A DNA stretch of 64,000 nt, taken from assembly GCF_035967765.1 (NCBI RefSeq), contig NZ_JAYWIT010000015.1. One strand, written 5' to 3'. Made by a program: the position numbers and the translations under genes. Below are positions 49,978 to 57,846 of the stretch, in pieces (the first letter of the stretch is position 1; every line of letters begins with the position of its first letter). The notes beneath the pieces were generated by a model. That model had not been told where the DNA came from. It made no database searches and saw only the letters and a list, made by a program, of their open reading frames with translations. Source of the DNA: Conexibacter stalactiti. Its GTDB lineage: Bacteria; Actinomycetota; Thermoleophilia; Solirubrobacterales; Solirubrobacteraceae.

Positions 49978-49980
49978 AAG

Positions 49981-51159
49981 ATGGCCTCGTCCGAGATCCT
50001 GCGCCCCTGGCACGAGCTGCCACCCGGGGTCGTCGACGTCCTGCGCCCCGAGCTGCCCGGCGTCGCGCGCGAGATCATCGACGCCGTGCGCGTCGAGGTG
50101 CCGCCGTACGCGCGCGGTCTGACGGGGCCGTTCGGGCGCGGTCTCGTCGCCGGCGTCGAGCAGGCGCTGCGCCAGTTCGTCGACGGGATCGAGGCCGGCG
50201 GCAGGATGCCGCGCGCCCGCGTCTACGTCGACCTCGGCCGCGGCGAGATGCGCGCCGGCCGCTCGCTCGACACGCTGCTGAGCGCCTACCGCGTCGGCGC
50301 GCGGGTCGCATGGCGGCGATTCGCCGCGCTCGGCGCCGAGGCTGGCCTGCCGCCGGCGACGCTGTTCGAGCTGGCCGAGTCGATCTTCGTCTACATCGAC
50401 GAGCTGTCGGCGAAGTCGGCCGAGGGCTACGCGCTGGAGCAGTCGGCCGCTGCCGGCGAGCGCAGCGCCCGCCGCCAGCGGCTCGTGCGGTTGCTGGTGC
50501 GCGACCCGCCGGCCGACCCGATCGACGTCGAGGACGTCGCGCGCGAAGCGGAGTGGCGGCTGCCGGAGACGGTCGCGGTGCTGGCGCTGCCGGAGGAGGA
50601 GCGGGCGCGCGTCGTCCCGCGCCTGCCGGCTGACGCGATCGTCGAGCAGGTCGGCGAGGTCGTCGTCGCGATCGTGCCCGATCCGCTGCGCAGCGACCGC
50701 CGCCAGCAGCTCGACCGCGCCGTCGGCGTGCGCCACCACGCGGCGCTCGGCCCGGCCGTCTCGTGGCGCGACGCGGCGCTCAGCCTCGCTCGCGCGCGAG
50801 CGGTGCTGGCGCTCGTCGCCGAGGGGACGATCGAGCCGCGCGGCGTCGTGCGCGCCGAGGACCACGCCGCCGCGTTGCTGCTGCGCAGCGACCGGCGCCT
50901 CGCGCAGGAGCTGGTGCGGGCTCGGCTGGCGCCGCTGGAGGCGCTGCCGGACAGCACGCGGGCGCGGCTGACGGAGACGCTCGGCGCCTGGCTGGAGGCG
51001 CAGGGCCGGCTGCAGGTCGTCGCCGAACGGCTGCACGTCCACCCGCAGACCGCCCGCTACCGCCTCGGTCAGCTGAGAGAGCTGTTCGGCCCGTCGTTGG
51101 AGGAGCCGAGCGCCCGCTTCGAGCTGGAGCTGGCCCTGCGCGCCGAAGGCCTGCTGTAG
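49981..51159 (+). CDS. PucR/CdaR-type transcriptional regulator
   Basis: A 392-residue regulator. An N-terminal helical domain (about 25-165) with RsbRD-like features precedes a short GGDEF-like core and the C-terminal PucR helix-turn-helix (about 335-385, VVAERLHVHPQTARYRLGQLRELFG). The ATG at 49981 is preferred over the in-frame TTG at 49963, which lies in the operator-like repeat. It is divergent from a desaturase and probably controls it and itself through the 49955-49977 repeat. The signal is unknown; membrane or lipid state would fit. Confidence 0.88.
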   Translation: MASSEILRPWHELPPGVVDVLRPELPGVAREIIDAVRVEVPPYARGLTGPFGRGLVAGVEQALRQFVDGIEAGGRMPRARVYVDLGRGEMRAGRSLDTLLSAYRVGARVAWRRFAALGAEAGLPPATLFELAESIFVYIDELSAKSAEGYALEQSAAAGERSARRQRLVRLLVRDPPADPIDVEDVAREAEWRLPETVAVLALPEEERARVVPRLPADAIVEQVGEVVVAIVPDPLRSDRRQQLDRAVGVRHHAALGPAVSWRDAALSLARARAVLALVAEGTIEPRGVVRAEDHAAALLLRSDRRLAQELVRARLAPLEALPDSTRARLTETLGAWLEAQGRLQVVAERLHVHPQTARYRLGQLRELFGPSLEEPSARFELELALRAEGLL

Positions 51160-51205
51160 GCCGACCCGGCGCGGACGACCGACGCGGGCGTCAGGATCAA
51201 CGACC

Positions 51206-52795
51206 GTGGTGGCCCAGCGCGTGCGCGCGATCTCCGAGCGGCTCGTCGCGCACCCGTGGCTGCTCGGCAGTCCCGACCTGTCCGGCGCGACGATCGGCCG
51301 CCGCGCGCGCTGGCTGACGACCCTCGCGATCGTGCTCGCCAACGCGATCGGCACGCTCGTCGTGATCGCCTTCGCGCTGCTGGCGCTGCCGAAGCCCGAC
51401 GAGGTCGAGGGCGACGGCTCGGTGATCGCGCTCAACCTCGGCCTCGCCGGCGTGTACATCGTGATCGCGTTCGTCGTCGGCGCGACGTGGGGCCGGCGGA
51501 CGGTCGAGGGCGGCAGGGACGGCACCGGCGGCTGGCTGCTCGCGGAGGAGCGGCCGAGCGCCCGCCAGCAGCGCCGTGTGCTGCGCGCGCCGCTGCGGAT
51601 CATGCGCGTCGCGGCGGTGCTGTGGACGGCCGCCGCGCTCGCCTTCGGCTTCCTCGACGGGATCTTCTTCCACCCGCTGCTCGGCCTCGGCGTCGGGCTG
51701 ACGGTGCTGCTCGGCGGGCTGACGACCTCCTCGTTCGCCTACTTCCTCGCCGAGCTGGCGCTGCGGCCGGTCGCGGCGCGCGCGCTCGTGCACGACCTGC
51801 CCGACCGCAGCGGCGCCCCCGGCGTCGCGACGCGCTGGCTGCTGGCGTGGACGCTCGGCAGCGCGGTGCCGCTGGTCGGGCTGGTGCTGATCGGCATCGT
51901 TGCCTTCACGAACGTCGACATCACCGTCACGACGCTGGCGATCGCGATCGTCGTGCTCGGCCCGATCGCGCTCGTCTTCGGCGCCTTCGTCTCCTTGCTG
52001 GCCGTCTACGCAACGGTCAACCCGATCGGCGGGCTGCGACAGGCGCTGCGGCGCGTCGAGGAGGGCGACTACGCGGTTGCGCTGCGCGTCTACGACGGCA
52101 GCGAGGTCGGCGAGCTGCAGGCCGGCTTCAACGCGATGACGAGCGGGCTGCGCGAGCGCGAGCGGATGCGCGACCTGTTCGGCCGCCAGGTCGGCGAGGC
52201 GGTCGCCAGGCAGGCGCTGGAGCAGGACGTGACGCTCGGCGGTGAGCTGCGCGACGTCGCCGTCCTGTTCGTCGACCTCGTCGGCTCGACGGCGCTGGCG
52301 GCGAGGCTGCCGCCGCAGGAGGTCGTCGCACTGCTGAACGGCTTCTTCGCCGAGGTCGTCGACGTCGTCGAGCGGCACGGCGGCTGGATCAACAAGTTCC
52401 AGGGCGACGCGGCGCTGGCGATCTTCGGCGCGCCGGGCGAGCTGGACGGCAAGGAGGAGCGGGCGCTGCGGGCCGCGCGCGAGCTGCGCGAGCGGCTGCG
52501 GACGGGCACGGAGCTGGACTTCGGCGTCGGCGTCGCCGCCGGCGAGGCGGTCGCCGGCCACGTCGGCGCCGAGCGGCGCTTCGAGTACACGGTGATCGGC
52601 GACCCCGTCAACGAGGCGGCGCGGCTGTCGGATCTCGCCAAGCGCGACGCGGGGCGGGTGCTGGCCTCCGGCGTGGCGCTGGCGCGGGCCGGGGAGGCAG
52701 AGGCGCGCAGCTGGCGGCTGGAGGGGGAGGCGCAGCTGCGCGGGCGCTCAGAGCCCACGCAGCTGGCGCTGCCGGTGGAGGCGGCCGCCGGCTGA
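51206..52795 (+). CDS. Class III adenylate/guanylate cyclase, membrane-bound
   Basis: A 529-residue cyclase with six predicted TM segments, a HAMP-like linker (about 270-325) and a catalytic domain (about 350-515). Metal Asp residues are in LFVDLVGST and KFQGDAALAIFG; the substrate Lys (INKFQGD) and Asp (VIGDPVNEAARL) and the transition-state Asn/Arg (NEAARL) favour ATP. It produces cAMP from a membrane-sensed cue. GTG start with AGGAT about 8 nt upstream. It lies 46 nt after the PucR gene and could be co-transcribed. The stop is inside a hairpin loop. Confidence 0.9.
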   Translation: MVAQRVRAISERLVAHPWLLGSPDLSGATIGRRARWLTTLAIVLANAIGTLVVIAFALLALPKPDEVEGDGSVIALNLGLAGVYIVIAFVVGATWGRRTVEGGRDGTGGWLLAEERPSARQQRRVLRAPLRIMRVAAVLWTAAALAFGFLDGIFFHPLLGLGVGLTVLLGGLTTSSFAYFLAELALRPVAARALVHDLPDRSGAPGVATRWLLAWTLGSAVPLVGLVLIGIVAFTNVDITVTTLAIAIVVLGPIALVFGAFVSLLAVYATVNPIGGLRQALRRVEEGDYAVALRVYDGSEVGELQAGFNAMTSGLRERERMRDLFGRQVGEAVARQALEQDVTLGGELRDVAVLFVDLVGSTALAARLPPQEVVALLNGFFAEVVDVVERHGGWINKFQGDAALAIFGAPGELDGKEERALRAARELRERLRTGTELDFGVGVAAGEAVAGHVGAERRFEYTVIGDPVNEAARLSDLAKRDAGRVLASGVALARAGEAEARSWRLEGEAQLRGRSEPTQLALPVEAAAG

Positions 52796-52808
52796 GCGGC
52801 GGCGCCTC
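52778..52808. terminator. Hairpin enclosing the cyclase stop codon
   Basis: GAGGCG and CCGCCG (one bulged G) pair with CGGCGG and CGCCTC; the loop GCTGAG contains the TGA stop (52793-52795). Convergent with the gene at 52827. Confidence 0.6.
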
Positions 52809-52826
52809 CTGCGCGGCGAAGCGTTC

Positions 52827-53207
52827 CTAGGCGGCGTCGGCCGGCTTCTCGACCACGACGACCTCGGTCTCGACGACCTCGACCACCGCGACGGCCTCCG
52901 GCTCCGGCTCGACCTGGACGCGCGCGAGCACGTCCTGCCAGACGTACAGCAGCGGCACCTGGTACTGACCGGAGTATCTGGCGCGGAAGCGGATCAGCTC
53001 GTCGCTCTCCCAGAAGCGCTCCCAGTCCGCTCTCGATTCGAACCAGCACATGTGGTCGAATCTGTAGCGGTCGTCGCGCGACTGGTGCAGCTGCACCTCC
53101 GTCGCGCCGTACTTCAGCGCCAGCGGAGCGAGCTCCGTCAATGCGGCAGCCAGTCTCTCGTGACGGAAGAGAGTGGCGTACCAGGGGATGTGAACGACAC
53201 CGGCCAT
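52827..53207 (-). CDS. ABM-like dimeric barrel protein downstream of ccr
   Basis: A 126-residue protein: a short dimeric alpha/beta-barrel-like domain (about 1-100, with FRHERLAAALTELAPLAL and QVPLLYVWQDV) and a Val/Glu-rich tail. It starts 22 nt after ccr with a strong AGGAGG 5 nt before the ATG, so it is in the ccr operon. A hairpin sits between the two genes. Antibiotic-biosynthesis-monooxygenase-type folds or NIPSNAP proteins are candidates, but no catalytic motif is present; the function is unknown. Confidence 0.7.
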   Translation of the reverse strand: MAGVVHIPWYATLFRHERLAAALTELAPLALKYGATEVQLHQSRDDRYRFDHMCWFESRADWERFWESDELIRFRARYSGQYQVPLLYVWQDVLARVQVEPEPEAVAVVEVVETEVVVVEKPADAA

Positions 53208-53218
53208 TGGAACCTCCT

Positions 53219-53242
53219 GGTGGGTGCGGTTACGCACCCACC
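53219..53242. promoter_or_regulatory. 10-bp hairpin holding the ccr stop codon
   Basis: GGTGGGTGCG (53219-53228) and CGCACCCACC (53233-53242) are exact reverse complements; the 4-nt loop GTTA (minus TAAC) contains the TAA stop of ccr. It abuts the AGGAGG of the downstream gene and could affect processing, coupling or partial termination. Confidence 0.6.
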
Positions 53243-54492
53243 TCTGCTCGGATCGCACCCGGACCGTCGGCGGTCTTGCCCTGACCTTCGGCGGTGGCAC
53301 CGACGAGGATCGCGATCTTGCCGAGGTGCTTGTTGTCTCGAAGGAGCTGATGCGCTTCCGCGACCTTCTCGAAGCCCATCGTCTGCCACAGCACCGGCCG
53401 GACGAGCGATTGCTCGATCAGCTCATTGGCCTTCGTCGCCTCCCAGGCGTTCGCGAAGTGTGAGCCGATGATCTGCTTCTGCTTCATCCAGAGGTACCGT
53501 ACGTCGAAGTCGAGCTGGAAGCCCGAGGTCGCGCCGCAGATGACGACCTTACCGAACGGCTTGACGGCGAGGACCGACGTCGGGAACGTCGCTCTGCCGA
53601 CGTGCTCGAAGACGATGTCCGGCGCGCCGCCCAGCTGCTCCTCGACGGCCTTGCAGAAGCGCCGCGACTCCTTGAAGCGGGCCTTGTCCTCCTCGGGCGT
53701 CTCGCCGCCCTTGCGCATCATGCCCTTGAAGTCGTTGCGGTCGATGTAGCCGACCGCGCCGAGCTGCTTGACCAGCTCGCCCTTCTCCGGCGAGGAGACG
53801 ACGCCGACCGACTGCGCGCCGGCGATCTTGCAGAGCTGCGTCGCGAAGACGCCGAGGCCGCCGGCGGCGCCCCAGATCAGCACGCGGTGGCCGGGCTGGA
53901 GCTTCGCCTGGTCCATCAGCATGCGGTACGCGGTGAAGTAGGTGAGGCCGTACGAGGCGGCCTCCTCCCACGACAGGTGCGCGGGCTTGGGCAGCAGCTG
54001 CTGCGCCTGCACCTTCGTGAACTGGGCGAAGGAGCCCCACGTCGTCTCGTAGCCCCAGATCTTCTGCGAGGGCGCGGCGAGCGGGTCGAGCCCGTGCACC
54101 TCGGGATCCTCGTAGGAAGCCTGGTTGCAGTGGATCACGACCTCGTCGCCGGCCTTCCAGCGGGTGACGCCGTCGCCGACCTTCCAGACGATGCCGGAGG
54201 CGTCGGAGCCGCCGATGTGGTGGCCGTACTGGGGGTGGTCGCCGTACTTCATCACCGAGATGGGCTCGCCGAGCGCGGCCCAGACGTTGTTGAAGTTGAC
54301 GCCGGCCGCCATCACGCGCACGATGACCTCGAACGCCCCGGGCTGGGGCGTCTCGATCTCCTCCAGCTGGAACGCGTCTACCGGCTCCCCGAGCCGCTCC
54401 TCGCGGATCACCCATGCCGTCATCGTCGCCGGCAGCGTGCCGGGCTCCGTGTCGACCGTCGCGATCTGGCTCACGTCAACAGCCACAACCAC
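53230..54492 (-). CDS. ccr: Crotonyl-CoA carboxylase/reductase
   Basis: A 420-residue MDR-superfamily enzyme that reductively carboxylates crotonyl-CoA to ethylmalonyl-CoA with NADPH, the key step of the ethylmalonyl-CoA pathway. Family signatures are PGAFEVIVRVMAAGVNFNNVWAALGEP, HIGGSDASGIVWKVGDGV, VHCNQASYEDPE-type insertions, the nucleotide-binding WGAAGGLGVFATQL, and FEHVGRATFPTSV. GTG start with AGGA about 5 nt upstream. An ABM-like gene follows and CorA lies 79 nt upstream on the same strand. Confidence 0.95.
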   Translation of the reverse strand: MVVAVDVSQIATVDTEPGTLPATMTAWVIREERLGEPVDAFQLEEIETPQPGAFEVIVRVMAAGVNFNNVWAALGEPISVMKYGDHPQYGHHIGGSDASGIVWKVGDGVTRWKAGDEVVIHCNQASYEDPEVHGLDPLAAPSQKIWGYETTWGSFAQFTKVQAQQLLPKPAHLSWEEAASYGLTYFTAYRMLMDQAKLQPGHRVLIWGAAGGLGVFATQLCKIAGAQSVGVVSSPEKGELVKQLGAVGYIDRNDFKGMMRKGGETPEEDKARFKESRRFCKAVEEQLGGAPDIVFEHVGRATFPTSVLAVKPFGKVVICGATSGFQLDFDVRYLWMKQKQIIGSHFANAWEATKANELIEQSLVRPVLWQTMGFEKVAEAHQLLRDNKHLGKIAILVGATAEGQGKTADGPGAIRAEVGA

Positions 54493-54571
54493 CTCATTCC
54501 TGCTCGTGGACGGGCGTCGATGGTAGATCCGGGCGCCGCGAAGGAGCCCCGGTTCGCCCAGACGCGACCGT

Positions 54572-55534
54572 TCAGTCGAAGAAGCGGGCGCGCTTGAACC
54601 AGGCGAAGAGGCCGAGCGCGGCGAACAGCGCGCCGCCGACGCCGAACAGCGCGAACTGCCAGAAGCCGTCGATGTGGCCGACCATCCAGCCGAAGTTCAT
54701 GCCGAAGAAGCCGGTCAGCGCCGTGACGGGCAGGAAGATCGTCGAGACGAGCGTCAGCTGCTTCATCACCGCGTTCATGCGGTTGGACGTCGTCGAGAGG
54801 TAGATGTCCATCAGGCCGGTCAGCAGGTCGCGATAGGACTCGATCGAGTCGTTGACGCGGATCAGGTGGTCGTAGACGTCGCGGAAGTAGTCGCGCGCGC
54901 CGAGCGAGAGGCCGGGCAGCTCGTTGATGTCCTCGATCGCCCGCTGCGCGAGGTCGCGCTGCGGCTGCACGACGCGCCGCAGCACGCCGAGCGCGCGCTT
55001 GAGCCTGAAGACTCTCTGCAGCTGCTCGTCGTCGGCTCTCAGCAGGATCGCGTCCTCGAGCGCGTCGATCGTCTCGTCGATCTCGTCGAGCACGGGGAAG
55101 AAGGTGTCGGTCAGCACGTCGAGGATGCGGTAGACGACGAACTGCTCGCTCTCGGGGTCGTGACCGCTGTGGCGGAAGTTGTGCCGCAGCTCCTCCAGCG
55201 CGTCGCATCTGTGGCGGCGGATCGTGACGATCCAGTCGCCGCTGACGAGCAGGTGGACCTCGACCAGCGCCGGTCTGTCGCCGTCGGCGTCGTCGTGGTG
55301 GGGCTTCAGTCCGTGCGCGCCGTAGAAGACGAGCAGCATGTGGTCGCCGTAGCGGTCGAGCTTCGGCCGCTGCTCGAACTCCTTCGTGTCCTCGACGGCG
55401 AGCGGATGCCAGCCGAGCTTGTCGGCCAGCATGTCCAGCTCGTCGTCGCTCGGCTGGAACAGGTCCAGCCAGAAGAACGTTCTCCGCGCGAGCAGGTCGT
55501 CGAGCTGGTCGCCTCTGATCGCGTCGAAGAGCAT
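54572..55534 (-). CDS. corA: CorA family magnesium/cobalt transporter
   Basis: A 320-residue CorA protein. A large cytosolic alpha/beta domain (about 1-250) with a long basic willow helix precedes two C-terminal TM segments; the GMN motif is in LTGFFGMNFGW at the end of TM1. Forms a homopentamer for magnesium uptake. ATG at 55534, 14 nt after the stop of the MFS gene, suggesting read-through from the MarR/MFS operon. No regulatory RNA is evident. Confidence 0.93.
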   Translation of the reverse strand: MLFDAIRGDQLDDLLARRTFFWLDLFQPSDDELDMLADKLGWHPLAVEDTKEFEQRPKLDRYGDHMLLVFYGAHGLKPHHDDADGDRPALVEVHLLVSGDWIVTIRRHRCDALEELRHNFRHSGHDPESEQFVVYRILDVLTDTFFPVLDEIDETIDALEDAILLRADDEQLQRVFRLKRALGVLRRVVQPQRDLAQRAIEDINELPGLSLGARDYFRDVYDHLIRVNDSIESYRDLLTGLMDIYLSTTSNRMNAVMKQLTLVSTIFLPVTALTGFFGMNFGWMVGHIDGFWQFALFGVGGALFAALGLFAWFKRARFFD

Positions 55535-55548
55535 TTCGGCCCGGGAAC

Positions 55549-57120
55549 CTATGCGGCCGCGGGCTCCGGCGCCAGCTCGGGCGCCGGGACCGGCACCTGC
55601 TCGGCAGCCGGCGGCCGTCTGCCGGAGATCAGCGTGAAGGCGACCAGCGCGCCGAATATCGCGACCACGCCGCTGATCTTCATGCCGGTCCCGAAGGCCG
55701 AGATGAAGGCGTCGTGGGTCGCGTCGACGACGCGCGCGGGGGCGGCGCCGTCGCTTACCCCGCCGCCGCCGAGCGACTCGGCGAGGCGGTCGCGCGTCGC
55801 GACCGGGACGCCCGGCAGCGACTCTCTCAGCTTCGAGGAGCCGACCGTGGCGACGATCGCGCCGAAGATCGCGACGCCGAAGCTGGAGCCGACCATGCGC
55901 CCCATCGACAGCACGCCGGAGGCGACGCCGGCCTTCGTGCGGTCGACGGCGTTCATCGCGGCGGTCGTCATCGGCGACATCACGAGCCCGATCCCGACCC
56001 CGAGCAGGACGAAGCTCGGCAGCAGGAAGGCGTAGCCGGTGTCGGCGGTCAGGAACGACTGCCACAGCTGCGATATGCCCACGATCAGCATGCCGGTCAC
56101 GAGCAGCGGCTTGGGTCCGATTCTGTCGGTCAGGCGGCCGGCGAGCGGCCCCATCACGATCAGCACGAGCGTCATCGGCAGGAAGCGGACGCCGGCCTCC
56201 AGCGCCGTGTAGCCGAGGATGTTCTGCATGTACAGCGCGGTGAAGAAGAAGACGGCCATCATCCCGAAGGAGACGATGAAGCCGACGCTGCTGGCGCCGA
56301 GGAACTGGCGCGATCTGAAGACGCCGAAGTCGACCATCGGCGTTCTCACGCGCAGCTCGATCGCGACGAACGCGGCGAGCGCGACGACGGCGAGCGCGAA
56401 CAGTCCGATGATTCTCGTCGAGCCCCAGCCCCACCGATTCGCCTCGATGAAGCCGAGCACGAGCCCGGTCAGGCCGATCGTCAGCGTCACGATGCCGGCG
56501 TAGTCGATCGTCCGCCCGACCGTCTCGTCGCGCGACTCGCGCGTCGAGAAGAGCGTCATCGCGATCGCCGCCGCGGCGACCGGCAGGTTGAGGAAGAAGA
56601 TCGCCCGCCACGAGACGTAGTCGGTCAGGAAGCCGCCGACGACCGGGCCGATCGCGAGCGCGAGCGCCGAGACGCCGGCCCACGTGCCGAGCGCCTTGCC
56701 GCGCTCCTCCGGCGGGAAGGCGTTGGTGACGATCGACAGCGTCGCCGGCATCATCATCGCGGCGCCGACGCCCTGGATCGCGCGGCCGACGATCAGCAGC
56801 GTGTCGTTGGGCGCCAGCCCGATCGCGGCGCTGGACAGCGCGAAGACCGAGACGCCGCCGAGGAAGATCCTGCGGCGACCGAAGATGTCGCCGAGGCGGC
56901 CGCCGACGACGAGCAGCACCGCGAGCGAGAGCGTGTAGGCGTTGATCGTCCACTCGAGCGCCGCGAGGTCGGCGCCGAGATCCTCTTGGATCGACGGCAG
57001 CGCGACGTTCACGACGGTGTTGTCGAGCATCAGCATGAAGAGGGCGAAGCACATCGCGCCGAGGGTCCACCAGCGGCGGTTCTCCTCGGTCAGCGAGAGT
57101 GCGCGGATCCGTGCGGTCAT
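55549..57120 (-). CDS. MFS drug efflux transporter, DHA2 (EmrB/QacA) family
   Basis: A 523-residue permease with about 14 TM segments, as in the DHA2 family. Motif A is GRLGDIFGRRRIFLGG, motif B/D FMLMLDNTVVNVALPS (D of TM1) is present, and motif C occurs in TM5. It exports drugs or cations using the proton gradient. The ATG overlaps the stop of the MarR gene (ATGA), so the two are co-translated; corA follows. It would be repressed by the MarR regulator through its tandem operators. Confidence 0.93.
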   Translation of the reverse strand: MTARIRALSLTEENRRWWTLGAMCFALFMLMLDNTVVNVALPSIQEDLGADLAALEWTINAYTLSLAVLLVVGGRLGDIFGRRRIFLGGVSVFALSSAAIGLAPNDTLLIVGRAIQGVGAAMMMPATLSIVTNAFPPEERGKALGTWAGVSALALAIGPVVGGFLTDYVSWRAIFFLNLPVAAAAIAMTLFSTRESRDETVGRTIDYAGIVTLTIGLTGLVLGFIEANRWGWGSTRIIGLFALAVVALAAFVAIELRVRTPMVDFGVFRSRQFLGASSVGFIVSFGMMAVFFFTALYMQNILGYTALEAGVRFLPMTLVLIVMGPLAGRLTDRIGPKPLLVTGMLIVGISQLWQSFLTADTGYAFLLPSFVLLGVGIGLVMSPMTTAAMNAVDRTKAGVASGVLSMGRMVGSSFGVAIFGAIVATVGSSKLRESLPGVPVATRDRLAESLGGGGVSDGAAPARVVDATHDAFISAFGTGMKISGVVAIFGALVAFTLISGRRPPAAEQVPVPAPELAPEPAAA

Positions 57121-57647
57121 CTGGAGGGGCCTTCCATTGACGGTTCTACGTCCAACAGGGCCAGCAGCGGGGCGATCGCGTCGGCGAGCGCGCGGCGCTG
57201 GTCGTCGGAGAGGGTGGCGGTGAAGCCGGCGAGCAGCGAGACGTTGGTCGCGTGGACCTCTCTGAGCGCCTCAGCGCCGGCCGGGGTGAGCGCGACGCGC
57301 TTGCTGCGGCGGTCGGAGGGGCACTCCTCGCGGCTGACGTAGCCGCGCTGGTGGAGGCCGTCGACGGCGCGGCTGGCGGCCGCGAGCGAGAGGCTGAACT
57401 GCTCGCCGAGCATCTTGACGCTCGTACCGGCCTCGTCGGGGGCGCGGGCGAGGAAGTGCAGCAGCTTGAACTGCGTGATCGACAGGCCCATGTCGCCGAG
57501 CATCTGGAAGAGGTCGCGCGAGACCCGCTGGTTGAGCGTGAAGAACATCGCGTAGAGGTCGCGCGCGACGTCGGCGGGGGCGGAGGAGCCGGGCTTCGGC
57601 GCCGCGGGCGGGCCGGTCAGCGTCACGGGAGGATTGCTTGCTTGCAC
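57117..57647 (-). CDS. MarR-family transcriptional regulator
   Basis: A 176-residue MarR regulator with winged helix at about 75-140 (SVKMLGEQFSLSLAAASRAVDGLHQRGY, SDRRSKRVALT). GTG at 57647 is chosen; a TTG further upstream lies in an operator. AATACT lies 7 nt before it, a weak -10. Two matching palindromes cover this start and the promoter, so it likely represses itself and the coupled efflux pump. Aromatic or drug ligands are typical for the family but not shown here. Confidence 0.88.
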   Translation of the reverse strand: MQASNPPVTLTGPPAAPKPGSSAPADVARDLYAMFFTLNQRVSRDLFQMLGDMGLSITQFKLLHFLARAPDEAGTSVKMLGEQFSLSLAAASRAVDGLHQRGYVSREECPSDRRSKRVALTPAGAEALREVHATNVSLLAGFTATLSDDQRRALADAIAPLLALLDVEPSMEGPSR

Positions 57648-57656
57648 GTATGCAAG
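57641..57656. promoter_or_regulatory. MarR operator copy 1
   Basis: CTTGCA and TGCAAG with a 4-bp spacer at the start codon of the MarR gene. It is followed by TATTG as in copy 2. Confidence 0.65.
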
Positions 57657-57674
57657 TATTGCGCGCGATGATTG

Positions 57675-57690
57675 CTTGCGCAAGTGCAAG
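57675..57690. promoter_or_regulatory. MarR operator copy 2
   Basis: CTTGC...GCAAG with a 6-bp spacer, followed by TATTG. It repeats copy 1 34 bp away, three helical turns, and includes the 10-bp palindrome CTTGCGCAAG. Confidence 0.65.
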
Positions 57691-57754
57691 TATTGTCAGC
57701 GGACTGACTGGCTGCCGCGACCGGGGGAGCGAGAGCGCCGGATCGTGGATGCAG

Positions 57755-57812
57755 GCCGTGATCCGATGTCGTGATCAGACCGGGCCGTCTTTGAACGACA
57801 TCGGATCGCGGC
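57755..57812. repeat. 18-bp stem long hairpin in intergenic region
   Basis: GCCGTGATCCGATGTCGT (57755-57772) pairs with its complement (57795-57812) with one T-G wobble; the 22-nt loop contains a further AGAC/GTCT. Found 34 nt downstream of the lipoprotein stop on the minus strand; could be a terminator or remnant repeat element. Confidence 0.65.
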
Positions 57813-57846
57813 ATGCGCCGCGAGATGGTGCGCTCGCGACTCCCGG

